Assembly (NCBI GenBank): GCA_011046175.1
Contig: DSBB01000006.1
Coordinates: 1-14,882 of the forward strand
Direction of reading: 5' to 3'
Source of the DNA: Candidatus Hydrogenedentota bacterium
Lineage (GTDB): Bacteria > Hydrogenedentota > Hydrogenedentia > Hydrogenedentales > CAITNO01
DNA: 14,882 nt
Shown: positions 8,329 to 14,796 of the stretch, piece by piece
How the letters are laid out: every line of letters begins with the position of its first letter
How positions within the stretch are numbered: the first letter of the stretch is position 1
Program-made: the position numbers and the translations under genes
Notes under the pieces: model-generated
What the model was told of the DNA's origin: nothing
Databases searched by the model: none
The model's input: the letters and a program-made list of their open reading frames with translations, nothing else

Positions 8329-8359
8329 AAAAGAAAAGAACCGGCATAAGTGCCGGTTC
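8329..8359 (-). terminator. Rho-independent terminator after the 2-hydroxyacid dehydrogenase
   Basis: Reading the minus strand, a perfect 9-bp stem GAACCGGCA/TGCCGGTTC (8359-8351 with 8346-8338) with a 4-base loop is followed immediately by TTTTCTTTT. It begins three bases after the TAG stop at 8362 and closes the transcription unit that runs leftwards from the suf genes. gdhA therefore starts a new unit. Confidence 0.9.
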
Positions 8360-8361
8360 GG

Positions 8362-9336
8362 CTACGCGCAGCAGCTGACGCAGTCACGCGGTCTTTCCCC
8401 ACGAAGCGCGGCAACAATGTTTGCGGCGGCCGTGCGGGCCATGGCGTTGCGCGTTTCCATGGTGGCGCTGCCCAGATGCGGCAGCAATACCGCGCGCTCC
8501 TCACGCAGCAGCGCCTTATGCACTTCCGGCTCGCGCTCGTACACATCCAGTCCGGCGCCGAAAATAACCCCCTCTTTCAAAGCAAGAATCAAATCTTCTT
8601 CTTTCACCACCGGACCGCGGGAAGTGTTCACAAGCACGGCGGTGGGTTTCATCCGCCGGAACTCCGCCAGCGTAAAGGCATGTCGCGTTTGCTCGGTGAG
8701 TGGGCAGTGAATGGACACGATATCCGACTGCGCCAGAAGCGTGTCCTTGTCCACAAACGTCGCACTGAGTTGCGTTTCCGTTTCGCTGTCCAGCCGGTTG
8801 GCGTCGTGATAGAGGACAGTCATATTGAAACCGCGGGCGCGGCGCGCCACCGCCTGGCCGATGCGTCCCATGCCAAAAATGCCCAGGATTTGCCCAAACA
8901 CGGACACGCCCAGCAACTGCTGCGGCCCCCAGCCTTCCCACGCTCCCGCCCGCAGCAGGCGCTCCCCTTCGCCCGCGCGGCGCGCCGCGCACATAATCAG
9001 CGTCCAAGCGAGGTCCGCCGTCGCCTCGGTGAGCACCCCCGGCGTGTTGGTGGCGTGGATGCCGCGCCGTCGCGCTTCGGCAACGTCAATGTTGTCGTAG
9101 CCCACGGCGAAATTCGCGACCACTTTCAGCTGCGGCCCGGCGGCGTCCATCGCCTCACCGTCCATGCGGTCGGACAACATGGACATAATCGCGTCCGCGC
9201 CTTTCACGCCTTCAAGAAGGGTCTCCCGCGACATTACCCGGTCTTCCCGTCCTACTTCGATCTGCGCATCATCCAACGCATCTTTCAATGACTCTATGCC
9301 CGCCTCCGGTATCGGGCGCGTGATGAAAATCTTCAT
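8362..9336 (-). CDS. D-2-hydroxyacid dehydrogenase, glyoxylate/hydroxypyruvate reductase type
   Basis: 324 residues, the usual length for the GyaR/D-glycerate dehydrogenase group; soluble and probably dimeric. It interconverts a 2-oxoacid and a D-2-hydroxyacid with NAD(P)H. The N-terminal MKIFITRPIPEAGIESL is typical. Substrate-binding NFAVGYDNIDV covers residues 75-85, and the dinucleotide-binding GMGRIG is at 155-160. An Asp after the second Rossmann strand (LYHDANR, Asp178) favours NAD over NADP. The catalytic trio is Arg240 (NTSRGPVV), Glu269 (YEREPE) and His287 (LLPHLGSAT). Between SufB/D and this gene lie only 30 bases, and no terminator is seen, so it may be expressed with the suf genes although no functional link is obvious. 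Exact substrate (glyoxylate, hydroxypyruvate or another) is not resolved; SerA is unlikely because the regulatory ACT domain is missing. Confidence 0.9.
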   Translation of the reverse strand: MKIFITRPIPEAGIESLKDALDDAQIEVGREDRVMSRETLLEGVKGADAIMSMLSDRMDGEAMDAAGPQLKVVANFAVGYDNIDVAEARRRGIHATNTPGVLTEATADLAWTLIMCAARRAGEGERLLRAGAWEGWGPQQLLGVSVFGQILGIFGMGRIGQAVARRARGFNMTVLYHDANRLDSETETQLSATFVDKDTLLAQSDIVSIHCPLTEQTRHAFTLAEFRRMKPTAVLVNTSRGPVVKEEDLILALKEGVIFGAGLDVYEREPEVHKALLREERAVLLPHLGSATMETRNAMARTAAANIVAALRGERPRDCVSCCA

Positions 9337-9366
9337 AACAATAACTTCTGATCCTTGTTTTCGTCT

Positions 9367-10320
9367 TTACGACCATCTTGTCTTCTTACTGAGCAGCCCT
9401 TCCACGATGAGGTCTGTTGCTTCATCCTCGTTCAGGCCGCGGCTAAGCAGCGTCTGCAGTTGTTTCGAGTCCACGCTTCCGATGGCGGCCTCGTGGGTAA
9501 CATGCGCGGTGGGGTTGCGCACCTCGACAGACGGCACGGCTTTCGCCACGGCTTCGCCTATGACAATTTCCTTGCAGTCCACATGGCCGCGCGCGCGGTC
9601 GCCGGTGGCGGTGATCTCGTTGTAGATTTCCGCGCGCGCCTGATCGCGCAGCGCGATATGTGTCACCAGCGCCGCCCGGGCGTCCTCGCCGATAAGCGTC
9701 GCCTTTTCCCGTAGCACAATCGAATCCGTTTCACGCCCGTTGATGCGCGCCGTCATCTCGACAACACTCCGGGCGCGGCACTCCGTGTCGTAGCTAAAAT
9801 CAATGCGTCCCGCCCGTCCTTTAATCAACTCGAATTCGGTGGTGAACTCGGCGCCCTCATGCACGACTACTTTCGCGACTGGAACCACGTTGACGCCGCC
9901 GTATTTTCCATGCACATGCCGCTCGAAATAGGCGTAATGCGCGCCAGGCCCGACCTCGATGACCGCGTTCATCAGATGTTGCACATCCTTCGCGTTCGGG
10001 AAGGTGCAATGCGCTAAGAAGGACGCTCGGGAATCCTGCCGGATGCGCATGTTCAGGTTGATATGCTGTATCCCGTTTTCCGGCAGCACGCCGAAGCAGA
10101 TATGCACCGGCCTCTCGATGCGCGCGCCGTCGGCAACCGTTATTGCAGCGTCTATGCCGGTGTCGGTTTCATTGGCGTCCACCTGTAATCCGGGCACCAG
10201 ATGCACGCCCACGATCCGGTTCTCATGCACCTCGATGCGCGCCACGTCGTCGCCGAAGGGATGGGCCGGATCAACGCCAATGGACTGCATCAGTTCCGCA
10301 ACGATATCCTTGCCGCTCAT
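9367..10320 (-). CDS. SufB/SufD-family iron-sulfur assembly scaffold, short (SmsB-like) form
   Basis: 317 residues from the ATG at 10320, which overlaps the SufC stop as ATGA. Bacterial SufB is near 480-500 residues, so this is the short form seen in archaea and in the two-gene SUF-like minimal system (SMS). The right half is the beta-helix core. It ends in GHVDCKEIVIGE (Cys249) and THEAAIGSVDSKQLQTLLSRGL (His276-Glu277), which align with the cluster-building Cys and the His-Glu of E. coli SufB. Further cysteines are Cys75, Cys105 and Cys181. With the SufC ATPase it would form the complex that builds Fe-S clusters in the cytoplasm. No SufS, SufE, SufU or SufD gene lies nearby, which also fits the minimal type. 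An ATG at 10371 would add 17 residues inside sufC and is less likely. Family call is firm; SMS versus SUF assignment is inferred. Confidence 0.88.
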   Translation of the reverse strand: MSGKDIVAELMQSIGVDPAHPFGDDVARIEVHENRIVGVHLVPGLQVDANETDTGIDAAITVADGARIERPVHICFGVLPENGIQHINLNMRIRQDSRASFLAHCTFPNAKDVQHLMNAVIEVGPGAHYAYFERHVHGKYGGVNVVPVAKVVVHEGAEFTTEFELIKGRAGRIDFSYDTECRARSVVEMTARINGRETDSIVLREKATLIGEDARAALVTHIALRDQARAEIYNEITATGDRARGHVDCKEIVIGEAVAKAVPSVEVRNPTAHVTHEAAIGSVDSKQLQTLLSRGLNEDEATDLIVEGLLSKKTRWS

Positions 10321-11056
10321 ATCTTTGACTCCTCCAAATTCGGTTTGTTGCGATGGCTGCACGGGATGCACTTGTTGGTGAAGTACATGCCGATCTTCTC
10401 AACGCTGCCCTTGTCCAGCAGGGAGCCGTTGCATATCAAAAACGCGTGGTCGGCCTGTTCGAGCACCGCCAGGCTGTGGGTTATCAGTATCACGGTTACC
10501 CCTTTCTGTTTCAGCCCGCGCAGCGCCTCGAAGATATGCTGGAGCGCCTCGACATCTATGCCCGAGTCCGGTTCGTCCATCAACACGAGGCGCGGTTCCA
10601 TGGCAAGGATGGACGCCAGCTCGATGCGCTTGCGTTCGCCGCCGCTGAGCGTTTTGTCCACACTGCGCCCAATGTAGCGCGCGCCCTCGAGACCAAGCAT
10701 CTCAAGAAGCGCAACAACACGCGTGCGGCTTTTGTCCTTGGCGCCCGCCGCCACGAACTTGTGAACCGACAACCCCTCGAATCGCGCCGGTTCCTGCCAT
10801 GCCAGCGTTATGCCGCGCTTCGCGCGTTCATCCACGGGCACGCCGCGCAGCGACTCGCCTTCGAGCAGGATGTCGCCTGTGTGGCGCGTGTAGCCGTGCA
10901 GCCCATGACGGTGTTCGCCAGCGTGGACTTGCCCGCGCCGTTTGGGCCGATGACCGCATGGATATGCCCTTGCCAGAACTCAAGAGTGAGGTCGTCCAGC
11001 ACCTTCTTGCCGTCAAAGGTCTGGGTAACATTACATACAGACAAAATAGTGTTCAT
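10317..11056 (-). CDS. SufC/SmsC-type ABC ATPase, reading frame interrupted by a one-base frameshift
   Basis: Soluble ABC ATPase that partners the SufB-like scaffold. The ATG at 11056 follows GGGGAG. Frame one gives MNTILSVCNV through Walker A GPNGAGKST (37-45) to TVMG (52) and then diverges into low-similarity residues. A frame shifted by one base resumes without a gap as LHGYTRHTGDILLEGE and continues to the end. The second part has the Q-loop region TLAWQEPARFEGL, signature LSGGERKR, Walker B LVLMDEPDSGID and H-loop ITHS. Restoring one base gives about 246 residues, normal for SufC. The break lies at the G-run at 10902-10904 (three Gs on the minus strand, where four would restore the frame). 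Everything else is intact, so a sequencing or assembly indel is the simplest reading; a recent real mutation is possible. The C-terminus has a CIPC motif. It overlaps the next gene by four bases. Confidence 0.85.
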
Positions 11057-11097
11057 CACAACTCCCCGGCTCAATAACAAGCCGTCTGTTCTCTTCG

Positions 11098-11170
11098 CAT
11101 GTTGTTCACGCTTTAGCGTGCGGTTCAGGATTTGGCTGGAACCCAGGCGCGCTAAAGCACAAACAACATG
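11098..11170. repeat. Inverted-repeat element, diverged copy, between the URO-D gene and sufC
   Basis: The left arm (11098-11123) is one base different from the arm of the perfect element at 14608-14694 over 25 bases. The right arm (11149-11170 and a few bases before it) is its diverged inverse. Read as minus-strand RNA, the arms pair over 24 positions with three G-U wobbles and one mismatch around a loop of about 25 bases. The element fills the 132-base gap between the URO-D stop and sufC. It looks like a REP/MITE-type intergenic repeat and could act on the transcript as a terminator or processing site. Confidence 0.75.
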
Positions 11171-11188
11171 CCCATCGTACCGGCGCGC

Positions 11189-12325
11189 CTATTCCAGCGC
11201 GGCGAAGTCGCCGGCAAGCAGCGCGCGCTTGCAGTCCATATAATACCTGAAATTGTCCCACGAAACATCCGGCGGAACCGTGTGGTCTACCGTGGGAATA
11301 AAGCCGCCCTCTTCGATGAGCAGTATGAACTCGCGCAGATGCGCGCGGATTTGAGCTCGGTCCGTTGCCAGAACGCGCTTGTCCACGCCGCCCCAGATGC
11401 GCAACTCGCGGCCGAAACGCCTGCGCCATGCCGCGGGCGACACGCCTGCGGCGCGTTCCACCGGCCAGATTACGTTCACGCCCGCGTCCATGAACAACGG
11501 AATCAACACGGTCGGATCGCCGTCCGTGTCCAACGCGAACCACTGAACGCCGTGCCCGCGAAAAAAATCCACCAAACGCTTAAGGTGGGGAAAGATAAAT
11601 TCCCGGTACAGTTCCGGCCCGAGCAGCGGCCCCGTTTTCATGGACAGGTCTTCGTTCAATGTAAAATAATCCACCGTAATCTTTTCCAACACGGGGCGGC
11701 TGGTTTCGATGATGAAGTCCGCGAAAAATTCCATTATCTCGCGCATCATGTCCGGATACATGAAGAACGCCAGAGACAGCGCTTCCGTGCCCATAAACTC
11801 GCGGGCACGCCAGTAGAAACCGTTCGCGGCGCAGTTGGTTCCGAGAATCAGCGGGCAGTTGCGTCGCCGCCACCCGGCAATCTGCGCGTCAAGATCGGCG
11901 GGATAACGCGCGGGCAGCGCCGCCGTCAGCCGCCGCCTGATGTCCGGCCAGTTTTCCGGTGTCTTGAGCGGATGCTCGAGATGCTGGTCCATGCACATGC
12001 GCCCGCCGCCCACGGCGCCCGCCTTCAACGCCTTCGTCACGACGCCGCGCGGGTCCCGGACAATTTCGTAATCGTCCGTCTCTTCAAGCGTCGCAGATTC
12101 AAAGGGGGGAATAAAGTCGAAACTGACGGGAATATACAGCCTGGGATCCAGTTGCAGCGCCGCCTCGCCCGCAAACCAATTCCACGTAAAAGCGCCGCAA
12201 CCTTCCGGCGCCTCTTTGCGCCAGCGCGCCGCCGTTTGCGGCCAAACGCCCAGCTCGTGGTTGGGGCGGCGGTCGGACGCGCTGTAATTCATGCAATCGT
12301 GAAAACGTTGCAATGCCGTTGTCAT
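11189..12325 (-). CDS. Uroporphyrinogen decarboxylase (URO-D) superfamily protein, not HemE
   Basis: About 378 residues, soluble TIM-barrel type. Superfamily features are NEDLSMKTGPLLGPELYREF, DTDGDPTVLIPLFMDAGVNVIWPVE, the glycine turn IWGGVDKRVLA and PTVDHTVPPDVSWDNFRYYM near the end. The RQAGR active-site motif near the N-terminus of real HemE is absent; the protein starts MTTALQRFHDCMNY. It thus belongs to the large uncharacterised branch related to corrinoid methyltransferases (MtaA/MtbA/CmuA type) found in many copies in Planctomycetota, Lentisphaerota and Hydrogenedentota. Substrate unknown; no corrinoid protein or reductive activase is next to it. I chose the ATG at 12325 with GGAAAG nearby upstream; an adjacent in-frame GTG at 12328 is an alternative. 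The start lies only about 20 bases past the terminator of the upstream gene, so how it is transcribed is unclear. Confidence 0.85.
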   Translation of the reverse strand: MTTALQRFHDCMNYSASDRRPNHELGVWPQTAARWRKEAPEGCGAFTWNWFAGEAALQLDPRLYIPVSFDFIPPFESATLEETDDYEIVRDPRGVVTKALKAGAVGGGRMCMDQHLEHPLKTPENWPDIRRRLTAALPARYPADLDAQIAGWRRRNCPLILGTNCAANGFYWRAREFMGTEALSLAFFMYPDMMREIMEFFADFIIETSRPVLEKITVDYFTLNEDLSMKTGPLLGPELYREFIFPHLKRLVDFFRGHGVQWFALDTDGDPTVLIPLFMDAGVNVIWPVERAAGVSPAAWRRRFGRELRIWGGVDKRVLATDRAQIRAHLREFILLIEEGGFIPTVDHTVPPDVSWDNFRYYMDCKRALLAGDFAALE

Positions 12326-12344
12326 CACGCTTCTTTCCGCATGT

Positions 12345-12382
12345 AAAACACGCGCGGACAGAGCGTCTCGGTCCGCGCGTGT
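12345..12382 (-). terminator. Rho-independent terminator of the exported-protein gene
   Basis: A perfect 12-bp, GC-rich stem (12382-12371 with 12359-12348 on the minus strand) with an 11-base loop ends in a short run of four Ts (12348-12345). It starts 23 bases past the stop of the exported protein and ends about 20 bases before the URO-D start. The short T-run suggests partial readthrough into the URO-D gene. Confidence 0.8.
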
Positions 12383-12405
12383 GAATTCATCAGCAAAACT
12401 GTCTG

Positions 12406-14172
12406 TTATTTCCTGCGCCGCATATAGCGCCCGGCAATAAGCGCCAACGCGCCGCTCAACGCCGCCATGCCGGCCAATCCCGCAACGGGAATGGGATCAT
12501 CGCCCACTGACACCGTGCCCGAAGCAACCAGCTGGCCGGTGGTTTTGGCGTCGCCCATCCGGTGGGTTACCTCCAAGTCGTAAACGCCCGCGTCACTGTA
12601 TGAGGCCTCCGGAATAACCAGAGAAAGGTCATTGCCGAGGGGGACGCCCTCCTTCTCCCATGCCGCCGTCTCGAGCAAACCGCCCAATACTATCATCGGC
12701 GTCAACGTAATCTTGGTGCCCACTTGATAGTACTTCGCGCCGCCCACCAACAAACTCGGCGGATTCATAACATAATTCGTAAAGGTATTGACGTTAAGCC
12801 CGACATGTTCGAAAATATGCCTGTATTCTTCAAAGTTCGTGAAGCCGTCGCCGTCGAAGTCCTCGTGCGGCCCTACGTCCGCTATGGAACCGGTCACCGA
12901 CACGACACCTCCAGGCGGCGGCGTAAGCCCGATGCCCTCCAACAAGCCGAGCACTTCATCCAAGGCGCTATACGTAAGAGGGTCGCCCAGCGCCGCATAC
13001 CCCGCCAGCGCTATGGAAAGCGAACCAATCAGATAAGGAGCCAGCGACGGCGCTATACCCAAAAACCCTTCGCTGAACAACGCCTCTTGAATCAAATTCT
13101 TGAAGAAAATGAAATTGGTCTGGAGCGCCGTGTTCGCCGCATCATGCAGCGGATGGGACGGCGTGTTTAACACATAAGCAAACAAAGACAACTCGTATTG
13201 GCCGTCAAGCATGCCGTTCCCACTGATAGGCAGCCACTCCCCCGTCTGACGAACCTCTTCCACTGGGACAGTCGCAAGCACCGTTCCATTGTACACCAGC
13301 GGAATCGTATTGTCATTCTCGCCATAGGTGTGAAACGTCACACGCAACCCCGTTGTGTCTCCCGGGCCGGTTTCGCCAAAAGCGGAGGTCGCTCCAGGGC
13401 CAAAGAAAAAGCACATGCCGTCGGCGCCGGAACCGTCTCCAATATACTGCGAATAGGTAACCGTGAATTCCGTGGGAACCGCGGACGGCAAAAACGTCCA
13501 CGAGCCCATCTGATTGTCTGCTTTGTCCGTCAACATCAGTTGTTGCGAGGAAGTAACCGTTGCATTCCCGTAAAGCGTGCCCAAGCCCGGGCCGGACTCA
13601 AAGGACTCGCTGTAATTCATTCCCGGGCCAGCAAGACTGAAATTGTCAACGATATGGTAATCATTTGCCCCGCCCGTGCGCGCGCCAAAGCCCATATACC
13701 ACGTGCTATCCGGGCTCCAGCCCGGTATGGCAACATTCGAATGAAGCAAATTCCCGTCCCAGTAAACGGTGCATTCGCCCGCGCTGTTGATACTTATCGT
13801 CACGTCTACGCTCGCCTGCGGTTCCTCATAAATCATCCCATTAATATCGGCGTCAAGACACCGCAGCATATTGGCATATTCCAACAACGCCTCCTCTCCC
13901 AACAAATTGGCTATCGGCGCGAGCTGGCACAAAATCGTGTCCAAATATGCGCAAAAATCATAATCGCCCGGCGCAGGCCACGATGTTACCTCACTGTTTC
14001 TTTGGGTCTGTGTAAATAAGGGCAACGGCGCAAAACGCGCAGTTTGACTCATGGCGCTTGGGCAAGCCTCATAACCGCTTAACGGCTCATGCGCCATCAC
14101 GGCAGGCATGACCAAGACGCAGCATAACACCACACCCAAAACACAACACACGCTCAGGTCAAGTTTTCTCAT
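12406..14172 (-). CDS. Large exported protein: lectin-like, Ca-binding and Ig-like regions with a C-terminal sorting tag
   Basis: 588 residues; role unknown. A signal peptide (1-27) ends AVMA before HEP. A helical, Cys-containing region spans 70-112. Residues 119-320 are a concanavalin-like lectin in odd order: the second half (VTISINSAGECTVYWDG through FGARTGGANDYHIVDN, 124-177) comes before the first half (ESFESGPGLG through GSGADGMCFFFGP and GETGPGDTTGLRVTFHTYGEN, 189-286). A hydrophobic helical region (323-415) follows. DFDGDGFTNFEEY (438-450) is an EF-hand/dockerin-type calcium loop. An Ig-like domain (473-556) carries the YSDAGVYDLEV signature. The end (DDPIPVAGLAG, a hydrophobic helix, then RYMRRRK, 558-588) is a tripartite signal of the PEP-CTERM/IPTL-CTERM kind. 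It is probably secreted and anchored or sorted at the surface. The ATG at 14172 has AAAGGAG upstream; a longer reading from 14343 would overlap the promoter. It has its own promoter and terminator, so it is monocistronic. Confidence 0.8.
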   Translation of the reverse strand: MRKLDLSVCCVLGVVLCCVLVMPAVMAHEPLSGYEACPSAMSQTARFAPLPLFTQTQRNSEVTSWPAPGDYDFCAYLDTILCQLAPIANLLGEEALLEYANMLRCLDADINGMIYEEPQASVDVTISINSAGECTVYWDGNLLHSNVAIPGWSPDSTWYMGFGARTGGANDYHIVDNFSLAGPGMNYSESFESGPGLGTLYGNATVTSSQQLMLTDKADNQMGSWTFLPSAVPTEFTVTYSQYIGDGSGADGMCFFFGPGATSAFGETGPGDTTGLRVTFHTYGENDNTIPLVYNGTVLATVPVEEVRQTGEWLPISGNGMLDGQYELSLFAYVLNTPSHPLHDAANTALQTNFIFFKNLIQEALFSEGFLGIAPSLAPYLIGSLSIALAGYAALGDPLTYSALDEVLGLLEGIGLTPPPGGVVSVTGSIADVGPHEDFDGDGFTNFEEYRHIFEHVGLNVNTFTNYVMNPPSLLVGGAKYYQVGTKITLTPMIVLGGLLETAAWEKEGVPLGNDLSLVIPEASYSDAGVYDLEVTHRMGDAKTTGQLVASGTVSVGDDPIPVAGLAGMAALSGALALIAGRYMRRRK

Positions 14173-14320
14173 GATTTTAGTTCTCCTTTGGTAAAAATAA
14201 GGGCATAAATGAAGAATGTATTGCTCAACGGGCAGTACCATCCTCTTGCGCAAACACCTGATATTAAACTGTTCCAACCGTCCGTGTTTTACGTGACTTT
14301 CCAGAAAAACCTGCATTTGA

Positions 14321-14350
14321 ATTATACCCGCAAATACAAACAAAAGTCAA
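14321..14350 (-). promoter_or_regulatory. Sigma-70 promoter of the exported-protein gene
   Basis: Minus-strand -35 TTGACT (14350-14345) and a perfect -10 TATAAT (14326-14321) are spaced by 18 bases. Transcription would start near 14313. That leaves a leader of about 140 bases before the ATG at 14172, in which I see no clear riboswitch or strong hairpin. The promoter position confirms the downstream start codon. Confidence 0.8.
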
Positions 14351-14607
14351 TGATTTTTTCCTTCGCTTTCATGCTGACAAAGCGGCCTGACAAGGCATCA
14401 GCGCCCCCGGCAAGTCCACGAAGCCTTTGCTGCTTTTCAATCCTTGTATGACTTGGCCATCTGGCGTAAACCCGGAAAAGCAATTGGGCGGGACGGACAC
14501 CGTATTTTGCGGTGTGCACTAGGCGCATGCAGATCGGGAACTATGATTTAACACAAAAGTTTAGCACCTTATCGGTCAGAAACCGCGATCAAGAAAAAGA
14601 AGTTGGG
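14351..14607. other. Intergenic stretch with no supported gene
   Basis: Upstream of the exported-protein promoter. Short open frames on both strands lack Shine-Dalgarno sequences and recognisable products. The only structure I see is a small hairpin, ACACCG/CGGTGT (14497-14502 with 14510-14515). It may hold eroded coding sequence or simply spacer DNA. Confidence 0.5.
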
Positions 14608-14694
14608 TATGTTGTTCACGCTTCAGCGTGCGGCAGTAGTGCACAAACTCTGAGTCATACACGCAACCCCGCACGCTGAAGCGTGAACAACATA
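14608..14694. repeat. Perfect 26-bp inverted-repeat element
   Basis: Arms 14608-14633 and 14669-14694 are exact reverse complements over 26 bases and flank a 35-base spacer. Each arm itself contains a smaller hairpin, CACGCT/AGCGTG around two bases. The arm matches the element at 11098 at 24 of 25 positions. The size, nested palindromes and intergenic position resemble REP/BIME or MITE repeats mobilised in trans (for example by a RAYT-type transposase). No transposase is in the window. Confidence 0.85.
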
Positions 14695-14718
14695 CAAAGA
14701 GATAGTCAAATCTGGGTT

Positions 14719-14750
14719 GCGGGCAAAGCCCGCGTTAGGCGCTTAACGCC
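14719..14750. repeat. Two small adjacent hairpins
   Basis: GCGGGC/GCCCGC around AAA (14719-14733) and GGCG/CGCC around five bases (14738-14750) lie side by side, 24 bases after the 26-bp inverted repeat. They look like units of another short palindromic intergenic repeat. Neither is followed by a T-run on the plus strand near enough to be a good terminator. Confidence 0.4.
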
Positions 14751-14796
14751 GGTTGGCTGACAATTTTTTGTCCGTTTGACCTATAGACCACGACCA

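Noticed and set aside
8350..9291. A 313-codon plus-strand frame opposite the 2-hydroxyacid dehydrogenase.
   Set aside because: Antisense shadow; it begins within the terminator hairpin of the real gene.
10808..11080. Programmed ribosomal frameshifting in sufC.
   Set aside because: No slippery heptamer or conserved downstream structure at the break; a one-base indel in a G-run explains it more simply.
11168..12346. A 392-codon plus-strand frame opposite the URO-D gene.
   Set aside because: Shadow of the minus-strand gene; no family motifs.
13198..14019. A 273-codon plus-strand frame opposite the exported protein.
   Set aside because: The minus strand has a signal peptide, recognisable domains, a promoter and a terminator; this frame has none.
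14173..14343. A 57-residue N-terminal extension of the exported protein.
   Set aside because: It would place the start inside the TATAAT promoter and bury the signal peptide; ATG 14172 has a good Shine-Dalgarno.
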